Assembly (NCBI RefSeq): GCF_003589745.1
Contig: NZ_CP032364.1
Span: 682,001-746,000, forward strand
From: Lachnoanaerobaculum umeaense
GTDB taxonomy: Bacteria; Bacillota; Clostridia; Lachnospirales; Lachnospiraceae
Reading direction: 5' to 3'
DNA: 64,000 nucleotides
Both the position numbers and the translations under genes were made by a program. The notes below the pieces were generated by a model. It made no database searches. It had not been told where the DNA came from and was given only the letters and a program-made list of their open reading frames with translations. Of the stretch, positions 45,927 to 55,240 are shown piece after piece. The first letter of the stretch is position 1. Each line of letters starts with the position of its first letter.

Positions 45927-47195
45927 ATGATAGTTAAGGGCAATTTGATAGATTGTGATAAGAATGGCACAATAAGGATAAGAGAGAATACTTACTTAAT
46001 AGTTGAGAGCGGTATTATATCAAAGATATATTCTGAAGATGAAATTCCGAATTCCTTAAAAAATGAAAAAATAGAAGACTATAAGAATGCATTGATTATT
46101 CCGGGGCTTATAGATATGCATTTGCATGCTCCACAATTTTCCTTTAGAGGTTTGGGGATGGATATGGAGCTTCTTGACTGGTTGAACACTTATACATTTC
46201 CGGAGGAAACAAAGTATAAAAATATGGACTATGCAAAGAAGGCTTACCCAAAATTTGTGAAAGCTTTGACAAATAGTTTTACTACAAGAGCGGTTATTTT
46301 TTCTACATTGCATAAGGAAGCTACTGTTTTACTAATGGATATGCTTGAGAAAACAGGGTTGAAATGCTTTGTAGGTAAGGTGAATATGGATAGAAATTCA
46401 AGTGGTGAATTGATAGAAACTACAAGTGAGTCCATAGATGCTACAAGGGAGTGGCTTAATACTTGCAAAAATAGATATAAAAATACCAAACCTATAATAA
46501 CTCCCAGATTTATTCCGAGCTGTAGTGATGAACTTATGAAAGAGCTTGGAGAAATAAGAGGAGATACCTATGGCTTACAGTCACATTTATCTGAGAATCC
46601 GAAGGAAGTGGAATGGGTAAGAGATCTTTGTCCTGATTCTGACGGCTATCTGGATGCTTATGATAAAAGAGGATGCTTGAATAAAAGTGATATTGGTACA
46701 GTGATGGCACATTGTGTTTACTCTGATGAAAAGGAAATGGAACTTTTAAAGAAAAGAGATGTTTATGTCGCACATTGTCCACAGTCAAATATTTGTTTGT
46801 CATCAGGTATAGCTCCTATAAGAAAGTTTTTGGACAGAGGAATAAAAGTTGGTCTTGGAAGTGATATAGCTGCAGGATATTCGCTTAATATATTAAATCA
46901 GGCTGTAGAAGCAATAGGACTTTCAAAGCTCTATTGGAGATATATAGACAGTAATTCAAAGCCTTTGGAATTGGCAGAGGCATTTGCTATGGCAACAAGG
47001 AATTCAGGGCCTTATTTTGGAAATATAGGTGCTTTTGAAGAAGGGTTTGAAGCTGATATCTTGGTCATAGATGATGAGGCATTGAATGATGGTGTTGATG
47101 ATATAAGAAAGAGATTTGAAAGGTTCTTATATCTTTCTGATGAATGTTCTTTGATATCAAAGTATGTAGCAGGAGAAAAAATTATTATCAGTTAA
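45927..47195 (+). CDS. guaD: Guanine deaminase (amidohydrolase)
   Basis: Converts guanine to xanthine and ammonia. I start at ATG 45927 (422 aa), four bases after GGGGG; longer frames would run through the riboswitch terminator. Amidohydrolase metal and substrate motifs: 'PGLIDMHLHAPQFSFRG' (HxH, ~60-76), 'LQSHLSENPKEV' (~212-223), 'MAHCVYSDEKE' (~256-266) and 'LGSDIAAGYSLNILNQ' (~295-310). The HAPQ and HLSEN blocks are the guanine deaminase version. It is followed by xanthine dehydrogenase genes after 85 bases. Confidence 0.92.
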   Translation: MIVKGNLIDCDKNGTIRIRENTYLIVESGIISKIYSEDEIPNSLKNEKIEDYKNALIIPGLIDMHLHAPQFSFRGLGMDMELLDWLNTYTFPEETKYKNMDYAKKAYPKFVKALTNSFTTRAVIFSTLHKEATVLLMDMLEKTGLKCFVGKVNMDRNSSGELIETTSESIDATREWLNTCKNRYKNTKPIITPRFIPSCSDELMKELGEIRGDTYGLQSHLSENPKEVEWVRDLCPDSDGYLDAYDKRGCLNKSDIGTVMAHCVYSDEKEMELLKKRDVYVAHCPQSNICLSSGIAPIRKFLDRGIKVGLGSDIAAGYSLNILNQAVEAIGLSKLYWRYIDSNSKPLELAEAFAMATRNSGPYFGNIGAFEEGFEADILVIDDEALNDGVDDIRKRFERFLYLSDECSLISKYVAGEKIIIS

Positions 47196-47280
47196 TTTTT
47201 ATAATTTTCTTTTGCAGTATTTCGTAGAAGAAATTATAATTAGATTATATAAAAATATTAGAATTTAGAGAGGAAACAAT

Positions 47281-49572
47281 ATGGAGGTTGGAAAAAGTAT
47301 TACCAGAGTGGATGCGTTTGACAAGGTCACAGGTAGAACAAAGTATACTGACGATTTATGTGATGCAGGAGCATATGTGGCAAAAATTGTGCATTCTACA
47401 ATAGCTCATGGTAAGGTGCTTTCAGTTGACACTAGTGAAGCAGAGAAGATCGAGGGAGTTGTAAAGATTGTTACCTGCTTTGATCTGGGACAGTATAGAA
47501 ATTACTTTCCTACAGCAGGACATCCATGGTCTACAGATGTAAGTCATCAGGACGTCGCAGACAGATTATTGCTCACAGATGAAGTTAAATTTTATGGTGA
47601 TGATGTTGCTGCGGTTATAGCTGAAAATGAGGTAGCTGCAAATCAGGCACTAAGAGCTATTAAAGTTGAATATGAAGAGTACCCTGTAGTTACAGATGTT
47701 TTGGAAGCTATGAAGGATGGAGCACCACAACTTCATAAGGATTATCCTAACAATATTTTAAAGCACACAAGTATCAGCAGAGGTAATTATGCTGAGGCAA
47801 TCAAAGAAGAGGGTCTTACGGTAGTTGACAGATGGTATAATACTGAACCTGTACAGCATTGCCATATAGAGAACTTTATCTGCTACGCATATGCTGAAGG
47901 CAAAAGAATTACGATAGTAGCTTCTACACAGATTCCTCATATTGCAAGAAGAGTTGTAGGTCAGGCTCTCGGTATTCCATGGGGAGATGTAAAAGTTATA
48001 AAGCCATATATCGGTGGTGGATTTGGAAATAAGCAGGATATACTATATGAGCCGCTTTGTGCATTCCTTTCACTACAGGTGGGTGGACATCTTGTAAAGC
48101 TTGATTGCAGCAGAGAGGAAACTTTCTTCGCAAACAGAACAAGACATGGTATAAAGTTCCACATAATTTCACATGTAAGAAAAGATGGTACATATGCTGC
48201 AAGAAAGATAGAGGCATTCTCAAACCAAGGTGCATATGCTTCACACGGACATTCTATTGCGGCAAAGGGGCTTGGAGCTTTTCCACAGCTTTATCCATGT
48301 GATAATGTTGAAGGCGATGCATATACAGTATTTACAAACAGACCTGTAGCCGGAGCTATGAGAGGATACGGAATTCCACAGGCTATGTTTGCAGTAGAGT
48401 CTCACACAGAAGATGTTGCTAAGGTAATGGGTATTGCACCTATCGACTTCAGACTTAAGAACCTTATGCCACAGGGATATAAGGATAATTTTTCAAAGAA
48501 TGAGAACTACTATGATACATTTAGACAGTGTATTGAAAAGGGTAAAGCCTATATGGACTATGACAATAGACTTAAAGAGCTTTCAAATCAAACAGGCAGA
48601 ATTAGAACAGGTATAGGAATGGCTACATTCTGGTATAATACAGCGGTTTGGCCTATATCACTTGAGTCATCATCATCAAGAATGGTACTAAATCAGGATG
48701 GTTCAGTAACATTACAGCTTGGTGAGACTGAAATTGGTCAGGGTGCAGACACAGCATTTTCACAGATGGCCGCAGAAGTTCTCGGAATCAGTACAGATGA
48801 AGTACATGTCATGTCAAATCAGGATACTGATATTACTCCATTTGGTACAGGTGCTTATGCCTCAAGACAGACGTATGTGGGCGGTTTCTCCATTGCTAAG
48901 ACAGCAGGACTTTTGAAGCAGAAGATTCTTGATTATGCCTATATTTTGACAAATATGCCACCTGCAATCACAGATATCAAGAATTCTATGATAATAAGAA
49001 CTACAGATAACAGAGAGCTTATTTCATTAAGAGATCTGGCAACAGAAGCTCTTTATTCTCTAAGTGACAGTAGACATATTACAGCAGAGTCTACAGCACA
49101 GATTAAGTCAAATGCGTATTCATTTGGATGCTGCTTTGCGGAGGTAGAAGTAGATATTGATATGTGTAAAGCAAAACTTACAAAGATCATTAATGTACAT
49201 GATTGCGGTAAGCTTATCAACCCGGCACTCGCTAAGGCACAGGTAGAGGGCGGTATGAGTATGGGTATAGGCTATGCACTCTCGGAGGTACAGCTTGTAG
49301 ATAAGAAGACAGGAAAAGTTTTAAATGATAACCTGCTTGATTATAAATTATCTACATGTATGGATCATCCACACCTTGAGACAGCATTTGTTGAAAATCC
49401 TGAGCCTACATCACCATTCGGTACAAAATCATTGGGTGAGCCACCGGTTTGTCCTGTGGCACCGGCTATAAGAAACGCTATTATGAATGCTACAGGTGTA
49501 GGGGTTAATGAATTACCTTTACGTCCGGAAAAACTGTATGAATATTTTGATAAAGCAGGTTTACTTAAGTAG
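47281..49572 (+). CDS. xdhA: Xanthine dehydrogenase, molybdenum-binding subunit
   Basis: A 763-aa molybdopterin subunit of the xanthine oxidase family. Motifs: N-terminal 'RVDAFDKVTGRTKYTDD', 'VKPYIGGGFGNKQD'-type loop (~240-252), 'AGAMRGYGIPQA' (~356-367), 'ETEIGQGADTAFSQMAAE' (~481-498) and the active-site Glu in 'TKSLGEPPVCPVAPAI' (~715-730). With guanine and adenine deaminases around it, xanthine or hypoxanthine hydroxylation is the likely reaction. The linked selD/yqeB/yqeC set suggests a labile Se atom on the Mo centre. That is inference from context; the sequence itself cannot show it. Confidence 0.9.
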   Translation: MEVGKSITRVDAFDKVTGRTKYTDDLCDAGAYVAKIVHSTIAHGKVLSVDTSEAEKIEGVVKIVTCFDLGQYRNYFPTAGHPWSTDVSHQDVADRLLLTDEVKFYGDDVAAVIAENEVAANQALRAIKVEYEEYPVVTDVLEAMKDGAPQLHKDYPNNILKHTSISRGNYAEAIKEEGLTVVDRWYNTEPVQHCHIENFICYAYAEGKRITIVASTQIPHIARRVVGQALGIPWGDVKVIKPYIGGGFGNKQDILYEPLCAFLSLQVGGHLVKLDCSREETFFANRTRHGIKFHIISHVRKDGTYAARKIEAFSNQGAYASHGHSIAAKGLGAFPQLYPCDNVEGDAYTVFTNRPVAGAMRGYGIPQAMFAVESHTEDVAKVMGIAPIDFRLKNLMPQGYKDNFSKNENYYDTFRQCIEKGKAYMDYDNRLKELSNQTGRIRTGIGMATFWYNTAVWPISLESSSSRMVLNQDGSVTLQLGETEIGQGADTAFSQMAAEVLGISTDEVHVMSNQDTDITPFGTGAYASRQTYVGGFSIAKTAGLLKQKILDYAYILTNMPPAITDIKNSMIIRTTDNRELISLRDLATEALYSLSDSRHITAESTAQIKSNAYSFGCCFAEVEVDIDMCKAKLTKIINVHDCGKLINPALAKAQVEGGMSMGIGYALSEVQLVDKKTGKVLNDNLLDYKLSTCMDHPHLETAFVENPEPTSPFGTKSLGEPPVCPVAPAIRNAIMNATGVGVNELPLRPEKLYEYFDKAGLLK

Positions 49573-49581
49573 GAGGAAGAA

Positions 49582-50481
49582 ATGTACGATATAAAAGCTT
49601 TATATGAGGCGACAAGTGTAGATGATGCTTGCAGACTTTTAAAAGAACATCCGGGCTCACAGGTTATTGCCGGAGGAAGCGATGTTCTTGTACAGATAAG
49701 AGAAGGTAAGAGAGCGGGTAAGGAGCTTGTAAGTATTTATATGCTTGACGAACTTAGAGGTATCTGTCTTGATGCTGAAGATAATATAAGAATTGGTTCT
49801 TTGACAAGCTTCTCACATATTACAAAGAACCCCATTATACAGAAATATATCAATGTGCTTGGTGAGGCTGTGGATCAGATAGGTGGACCGCAGATCAGAA
49901 ATATAGGAACTATCGGTGGAAATACATGTAATGGTGTTACATCTGCAGATTCAGCTTCTACATTGTTTGCATGGGATGCACAGGTAGAGATAGCAGGAGA
50001 GGGCTATAGAAGAGTAGTACCTATAAATGAATTCTATATTAAGGCCGGTACAGTAGCTTTAGAAGAGGGAGAGATACAGACAGCTATCATTATACCAAAG
50101 AAAGCTTATGAAGGATACAAAGGTCATTATATAAAGTATGCTATGAGAGAGGCTATGGATATAGCAACTACAGGATGTTCAGTGAATGTAAAACTCTCAG
50201 CAGATAAGAAAACATTTGAGGATGTAAGAATAGCTTATGGTGTAGCAGGTCCTATTCCTATGAGAGTACCTACTGCAGAGAACTTTATTAGAGGAAAAGA
50301 AGTAAATGACGAGAATATGGAAGCTTTCGCAGAGAAAGTTTTGGAAGATATAAATCCTCGTGATTCATGGAGAGCAAGTAAGGCTTTCAGATGTCATATA
50401 GGTGTAGTTATGGCAAAGAGAGCTTGTGAAAAAGCAGTAAAGCAGGCAGGAGGTGATGTCGATGACAGGACAGAGTTATAA
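49582..50481 (+). CDS. xdhB: Xanthine dehydrogenase, FAD-binding subunit
   Basis: A 299-aa FAD subunit that passes electrons from the Fe-S centres to NAD. FAD motifs: 'VIAGGSDVLVQIREGKR' (~30-46) and 'QIGGPQIRNIGTIGGNTCNGVTSADSAS' (~102-130). The start has AGGAGG nine bases before ATG 49582. Its last 20 bases overlap the start of the Fe-S subunit gene and include that gene's ribosome binding site. Confidence 0.92.
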   Translation: MYDIKALYEATSVDDACRLLKEHPGSQVIAGGSDVLVQIREGKRAGKELVSIYMLDELRGICLDAEDNIRIGSLTSFSHITKNPIIQKYINVLGEAVDQIGGPQIRNIGTIGGNTCNGVTSADSASTLFAWDAQVEIAGEGYRRVVPINEFYIKAGTVALEEGEIQTAIIIPKKAYEGYKGHYIKYAMREAMDIATTGCSVNVKLSADKKTFEDVRIAYGVAGPIPMRVPTAENFIRGKEVNDENMEAFAEKVLEDINPRDSWRASKAFRCHIGVVMAKRACEKAVKQAGGDVDDRTEL

Positions 50482-50953
50482 ATTGGTAACTTGCACTATC
50501 AATGGCAAGAAATGTGAGAAAATGGTAGATGTAAGAAGCTCACTTACAGATATGCTTAGAAATGACTACAGACTTACTTCTGTAAAAAAGGGTTGCGAAG
50601 TAGGAGAGTGCGGAGCATGTAATGTACTTATAGATGGCGAGGCGTTTAACTCTTGTATTTATCTGGCAGTGTGGGCTGAGGGCAAGGATATCCTTACATT
50701 GGAAGGTCTTATGGGACCAAATGGCGAGATTTCAGATTTGCAACAGGCATTTATAGATGAAACAGCAGTACAGTGTGGTTTCTGTACTCCGGGATTTGTA
50801 ATGTCAGCTACTGAGATTCTTAACAGTGGAAAGCTTTATACAAAGGCAGAACTTAGAAAGTTGCTTTCAGGACATCTTTGCAGATGTACAGGATATGAAA
50901 ACATACTTGTAGCTGTTGAAAAGACAATGAAGAAGAGACTTGGGGTTGACTAA
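50462..50953 (+). CDS. xdhC: Xanthine dehydrogenase, [2Fe-2S] subunit
   Basis: A 163-aa ferredoxin-like subunit with two [2Fe-2S] clusters: 'KKGCEVGECGACNVLIDGEAFNSC' (plant-type cluster, residues ~39-62) and 'VQCGFCTPGFVMSA...GHLCRCTGYENI' (~100-146). The ATG at 50462 is chosen from three clustered start codons because AGGAGG (50448-50453) is eight bases upstream. The symbol follows the E. coli XdhABC naming and is not the XdhC insertase of other bacteria. Confidence 0.92.
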   Translation: MTGQSYKLVTCTINGKKCEKMVDVRSSLTDMLRNDYRLTSVKKGCEVGECGACNVLIDGEAFNSCIYLAVWAEGKDILTLEGLMGPNGEISDLQQAFIDETAVQCGFCTPGFVMSATEILNSGKLYTKAELRKLLSGHLCRCTGYENILVAVEKTMKKRLGVD

Positions 50954-50982
50954 TCAATAGCAGCGAAACCTTTGGAGGGAGT

Positions 50983-52716
50983 ATGGACAAAGACAGTTTA
51001 AAGCTACTGATTGATGTGGCAAACGGAAATGTAAAGGCAGATCTGGTAATAAAAAATGGTTTTATTGTAGATGTTTGTAGTGGCAAAGTATTCAAAGCTG
51101 ATTTGGCCATTGCAGGTGGATATATTGCAGGTTTTGGTGAATATGAAGGTGGAAGAGAAATAGATGTTAAAGGTAAGTATATTTCTCCGGGACTTATGGA
51201 TGCACATATTCATATTGAGTCGTCATATTGTACCCCGGAAGAATTTGGCAGAATGGTGGTGCCGCATGGTACAACTACTGTCATTGCAGATCCTCATGAG
51301 ATTGTGAATGTATGTGGTATAGAGGGCTTCCATTATATGCAGGAAGCTGCAAAAAACACTTCTCTCTCAATTAAGTATATGATACCATCCTGTGTACCGG
51401 CGACAAATATGGAAGATGCCGGATGTGTAATTTTAGCAGATGATATGAAGGCTGATATCACATCAGGGGAAGTACCGGGTCTTGGCGAATTCATGGATTA
51501 TAATGCAATAATACAAAAGGACGATATTGCACTTGATAAACTGATTTTAGCAAGAAATCATGACAAGATAGTAGACGGACACAGTCCTAATCTTGTTGGT
51601 AAGGATTTGAATGCATATGTTTGTACAGGAATAGATACAGACCATGAGTGCTCCACATTGGAAGAGATGGAGGATAGGCTCAGTCGTGGAGTATATGTGC
51701 AACTTAGACAGGGGTCAGCCTGTCACAATCTTGAGGCACTTATACCTGGCATTAATGAGTATAATTTTAGAAGATGTTTGCTTTGTTCCGATGATAGACA
51801 ACCGAAGACTATTTTTGAGGACGGACATTTGGAATATCATCTAAGAACTTTGGTAAAGGCCGGTATTTCACCATTTATTGCCATTGCAATGGCCACTATA
51901 AATGTAAGTGATTGTTATGGATTAAAAGACAGGGGAATGATTGCACCGGGAAAGAGGGCAGACCTGGTTGTTTTTGATGATTTAAAAGATTTTAAAGTTT
52001 CTTCAGTTTATATTTTGGGGGAAGAGGTAGCTAGGGATGGAAGTTATTTAAAAGCAGTAAAGAAATATGATATATCTAAGGTATCTGATACTGTACATTT
52101 AGATAAATTTCATGAGAATATGCTACAGATGCCTCTTAAATCGGATGATGTTTATGCAATAGAAATGATTGCGGGAGGAGTATTATCTAAGAAGACAAAA
52201 ATCAAGATAAAAAGAGATGAAAACGGATACTTTATCTTTGATAAAAATATAGATGCTTGTAAATGTGCTGTTATAGAAAGACATCATAATACCGGGAAGA
52301 TTGGGCTTGGAATAATAAATGGCTATGGAATACAATGTGGTGCAATAGCTGCATCAGTAGCACATGATTCACATAATATTATATGTGTGGGTGTGGATGA
52401 TAATGAAATGTATATGGCTATAGAAAATGTGAAGCAAAATGGCGGAGGATTTTCATTGGTAAAAGATGGTAAGGTGATTGAGAGCTTGCCTTTGCCGGTA
52501 GCAGGTCTTATGAGTGATTTGAGTGGAGAAGAGGTTTCAAAGAAGCTTCTTAGTCTTCATAAAAAGGCTGTAGATGAGTTAGGAGTAAATGAAAGTCTTG
52601 AGCCTGTTATGTCGCTTACTTTTATGTCACTTATGGTTATTCCAGAGCTGAAGCTTACTGCCAGGGGGTTATTTGATATTTTTGAAAATAAGTTCATAGA
52701 CATTGAGGCAGAGTAA
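50983..52716 (+). CDS. ade: Adenine deaminase
   Basis: Converts adenine to hypoxanthine. The 577-aa AdeC-type amidohydrolase has 'YISPGLMDAHIHIESSYCTPEEFGRMVVPHGTTTVIADPHEI' (~65-107; HxH and the DPHE motif), 'VDGHSPNLVGKDLNAYVCTGIDTDHECS' (~188-215), 'LCSDDRQPKTIFEDGHL' (~266-282) and a C-terminal beta domain with 'VERHHNTGKIGLG'. GGAGGG precedes the ATG. It extends the cluster from guanine to adenine salvage and catabolism. Confidence 0.94.
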   Translation: MDKDSLKLLIDVANGNVKADLVIKNGFIVDVCSGKVFKADLAIAGGYIAGFGEYEGGREIDVKGKYISPGLMDAHIHIESSYCTPEEFGRMVVPHGTTTVIADPHEIVNVCGIEGFHYMQEAAKNTSLSIKYMIPSCVPATNMEDAGCVILADDMKADITSGEVPGLGEFMDYNAIIQKDDIALDKLILARNHDKIVDGHSPNLVGKDLNAYVCTGIDTDHECSTLEEMEDRLSRGVYVQLRQGSACHNLEALIPGINEYNFRRCLLCSDDRQPKTIFEDGHLEYHLRTLVKAGISPFIAIAMATINVSDCYGLKDRGMIAPGKRADLVVFDDLKDFKVSSVYILGEEVARDGSYLKAVKKYDISKVSDTVHLDKFHENMLQMPLKSDDVYAIEMIAGGVLSKKTKIKIKRDENGYFIFDKNIDACKCAVIERHHNTGKIGLGIINGYGIQCGAIAASVAHDSHNIICVGVDDNEMYMAIENVKQNGGGFSLVKDGKVIESLPLPVAGLMSDLSGEEVSKKLLSLHKKAVDELGVNESLEPVMSLTFMSLMVIPELKLTARGLFDIFENKFIDIEAE

Positions 52717-52784
52717 ATTTTTTGAATATATTAAATGGCAGTGATATAGCAAAAATCTACAACTTAATATTTAAACTAAAAAAG

Positions 52785-52809
52785 ACTCCGGGCCGAATAT
52801 CACCGGAGT
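52785..52809 (+). promoter_or_regulatory. Hairpin in the AzgA-type permease leader
   Basis: ACTCCGG (52785-52791) pairs with CCGGAGT (52803-52809) around an 11-nt loop. It has A runs on both sides rather than a plus-strand T tract, so on the plus strand it is a 5' leader stem about 24 bases before the ATG. No purine aptamer consensus is visible. Confidence 0.5.
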
Positions 52810-52833
52810 ATAATAAAAAAAAGGAGACTATAT

Positions 52834-54216
52834 ATGGAAAAGTTTTTTAAGCTAAAAGAAAACGGAACCGATGTGAAAACTGAAATTATTGCCGGTATTA
52901 CCACTTTTATGACTATGGCATACATACTGGCAGTAAACCCTAATATCCTTGCTGATGCAGGTATGGACAGAGGTGCGGTATTTACCGCAACCGCAATAGC
53001 TTCATTCCTTGGAACAGCATTGATGGCGTTATTGGCAAATTATCCTTTTGCACTTGCACCGGGTATGGGACTTAATGCATATTTTGCATATACTGTAGTT
53101 CTTGGTATGGGATATAGCTGGCAGACAGCTCTTACAGCAGTATTTGTAGAAGGTATTATATTTATTGCACTTTCAGTTACAAATGTTCGTGAGGCAATCT
53201 TTAATGCGGTTCCAAGAAACTTAAAATCAGCAGTAAGTGTGGGTATTGGACTTTTTATTGCATTTATCGGACTTCAAAATGCTAAGATTGTTATTGGTGG
53301 TGCTACACTTGTAGAGTTGTTCTCATTAAAGGGATATAATGCTGTACATGGAGCTGAAGGTGTGGTAGCTACAGCTAATGATGTAGGTATTACAGTTATT
53401 ATCGCTATAATCGGTATTCTTATTACAGCATTCATGGTTGTAAAAGAAGTAAAGGGAAATATCTTACTTGGTATATTGGCAACATGGGTTCTAGGCATAA
53501 TCGCTCAGGTTACAGGTTTGTATGTTCCAAACCCTGCACTAGGCTTTTACAGTGTATTGCCTGATTTTTCAAATGGACTTAGTATACCTAGTATCGGACC
53601 GGTTTTATTCAAACTTGAGTTCCATAAGATTGCAACACTTGAGTTTGTAGTGGTAATGTTCGCATTCTTATTCGTAGATATGTTTGATACTATCGGTACA
53701 TTGATTGGTGTATCTACAAAGGCGGGAATGCTTGATAAAGACGGCAAGCTTCCACATATCAAGGGCGCTTTACTTGCAGACGCTGTAGCTACTACAGCAG
53801 GTGCAGTGCTTGGTACAACAACAGTTACAACATTCGTTGAGTCAGCTTCAGGTGTTTCTGAGGGTGGAAGAACAGGCCTTACAGCAATGACAACGGCAGT
53901 TCTCTTTGCAGCTTCATTGTTATTATCACCTATATTCCTTGCTATACCTGCATTTGCGACAGCACCGGCTCTTATCGTTGTTGGATTCTACATGTTCTCA
54001 AATGTAGTACACATTGATTTCTCAGATATGACAGAGGCTATTCCTTGCTATATCTGTATACTTGCAATGCCACTCTTCTACAGTATTTCAGAGGGTATTT
54101 CAATGGGAATCATATCTTATGTGTTTATAAATGCTGTTACAGGAAAGGCTAAGAAGGTTACACCTCTTATGTATATACTTTCAATAATGTTTATAGCAAA
54201 GTATTTCTTATTATAG
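52834..54216 (+). CDS. AzgA/PbuG-type adenine-guanine-hypoxanthine permease
   Basis: A 460-aa NCS2-superfamily permease of the AzgA branch: 'EIIAGITTFMTMAYILAVNPNIL' (~14-36), 'APGMGLNAYFAYTVV' (~72-87), 'FLFVDMFDTIGTLIGVSTKAGMLDKDGKLP' (~280-310) and 'TTTVTTFVESASGVSEGGRTGLTA' (~328-350). About 12-14 helices. It should bring in the substrates of the adjacent adenine and guanine deaminases. AAGGAG lies eight bases before the ATG. Confidence 0.9.
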   Translation: MEKFFKLKENGTDVKTEIIAGITTFMTMAYILAVNPNILADAGMDRGAVFTATAIASFLGTALMALLANYPFALAPGMGLNAYFAYTVVLGMGYSWQTALTAVFVEGIIFIALSVTNVREAIFNAVPRNLKSAVSVGIGLFIAFIGLQNAKIVIGGATLVELFSLKGYNAVHGAEGVVATANDVGITVIIAIIGILITAFMVVKEVKGNILLGILATWVLGIIAQVTGLYVPNPALGFYSVLPDFSNGLSIPSIGPVLFKLEFHKIATLEFVVVMFAFLFVDMFDTIGTLIGVSTKAGMLDKDGKLPHIKGALLADAVATTAGAVLGTTTVTTFVESASGVSEGGRTGLTAMTTAVLFAASLLLSPIFLAIPAFATAPALIVVGFYMFSNVVHIDFSDMTEAIPCYICILAMPLFYSISEGISMGIISYVFINAVTGKAKKVTPLMYILSIMFIAKYFLL

Positions 54217-54251
54217 ATTTGACTAAATTTTCACTGCCTAAAAATATTTTC

Positions 54252-54286
54252 AAAAAGAGATATGGGGAGACTCATATCTCTTTTTT
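54252..54286 (+). terminator. Terminator after the purine permease
   Basis: AAAAAGAGATATG pairs with CATATCTCTTTTT (13 bp perfect) around an 8-nt loop, with the T tract as part of the 3' arm. The following 170 bases up to nanE are AT-rich; no gene is seen there. Confidence 0.88.
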
Positions 54287-54462
54287 AATGGAATATACAT
54301 AAAATTGTAATGCTTTATATAGTATGTACAAAAAATAGATCTATAAAATGTATAGTTCTAACAATGCCATCATGAAGTTGAGAAAATAGAAACAGAATTA
54401 TACTTAACTATTGAAATTATTATTCAAAAATGGTAAGATACTTTCAGATGGAGGAAGTAAAA

Positions 54463-55155
54463 ATGAATGACAAAATCAAAAGCCTAGAGGGTAGACTGAT
54501 TGTTTCATGTCAGGCACTGGAAAATGAACCATTACATTCAGACTTCATTATGGGAAGAATGGCTCTTGCAGCAAAAGAGGGTGGAGCGTGTGGCATCAGG
54601 GCAAATACTATTGTAGACATAAAAGAGATACAAAGACAAGTGGATTTGCCTATCATAGGTATTATAAAGAGGGTTTATCCTGATAGTGAGGTTTATATAA
54701 CACCTACTATGGATGAAGTGGATGCATTGGTGAATGCAGGCGTGGATATAATAGCATTGGATGCAACGAATAGACCCAGACCGAATAATAGGAGTTTAAA
54801 GGATTTCTTTGGTGATGTTAGAGCAAAATATCCGGATGTATTGTTTATGGCAGACTGTTCTACTGAAGAAGAAGCGATTTTTGCAGATGAACTTGGTTTT
54901 GATTTCATTGGTACAACTATGGTTGGTTACACTAAGGAGAGTGAGGGACTGAGGATAGAGGAAAATGATTTTGAAATATTGAGAAATATCCTTGCTAAGG
55001 TAAAACATAAAGTTATAGCGGAAGGTAATATAAATACACCTGAGAAATGTAAGAGAGTAATAGAACTTGGAGCATTTAGCGTTGTAGTTGGTTCTATAAT
55101 TACCAGACCTCAGCTTATAACCAAAGAATTTTCAAAAGTACTTGAAAAGGTGTAA
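54463..55155 (+). CDS. nanE: N-acetylmannosamine-6-phosphate 2-epimerase
   Basis: Interconverts ManNAc-6-P and GlcNAc-6-P. ATG 54463 (230 aa) has GGAGG eight bases upstream; upstream in-frame ATGs (54430, 54448) precede or overlap that site. The TIM-barrel motifs are 'LIVSCQALENEPLHS', 'GGACGIRANTI', 'PIIGIIKRVYPDSEVYITPT' (catalytic Lys) and 'FMADCSTEEEA' plus 'VIAEGNINTPEKCKRVIELGAFSVVVGSIITRP'. Other nan genes (nanA, nanK) are not in the window. It heads a set of sugar ABC transporter genes and an RpiR regulator. Confidence 0.9.
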   Translation: MNDKIKSLEGRLIVSCQALENEPLHSDFIMGRMALAAKEGGACGIRANTIVDIKEIQRQVDLPIIGIIKRVYPDSEVYITPTMDEVDALVNAGVDIIALDATNRPRPNNRSLKDFFGDVRAKYPDVLFMADCSTEEEAIFADELGFDFIGTTMVGYTKESEGLRIEENDFEILRNILAKVKHKVIAEGNINTPEKCKRVIELGAFSVVVGSIITRPQLITKEFSKVLEKV

Positions 55156-55173
55156 TAATATATTTGAACTTTA

Positions 55174-55199
55174 TTTGTGACAGCTATATGTGTCACAAA
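55174..55199. promoter_or_regulatory. Inverted repeat between nanE and the binding-protein gene
   Basis: TTTGTGACA (55174-55182) and TGTCACAAA (55191-55199) form a perfect 9-bp dyad with an 8-base centre, with no T tract. A second small dyad GAGTC-AAA-GACTC lies at about 55213-55225 next to the ribosome binding site. Either may be an operator (for example for the RpiR protein encoded downstream) or an mRNA stem. Confidence 0.45.
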
Positions 55200-55240
55200 A
55201 GTAAATAAAATTAGAGTCAAAGACTCAATTAGGAGGAAAT

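Noticed and set aside
52717..52833. Purine riboswitch before the AzgA-type permease
   Set aside because: A single 7-bp hairpin with A runs is present but no aptamer core.
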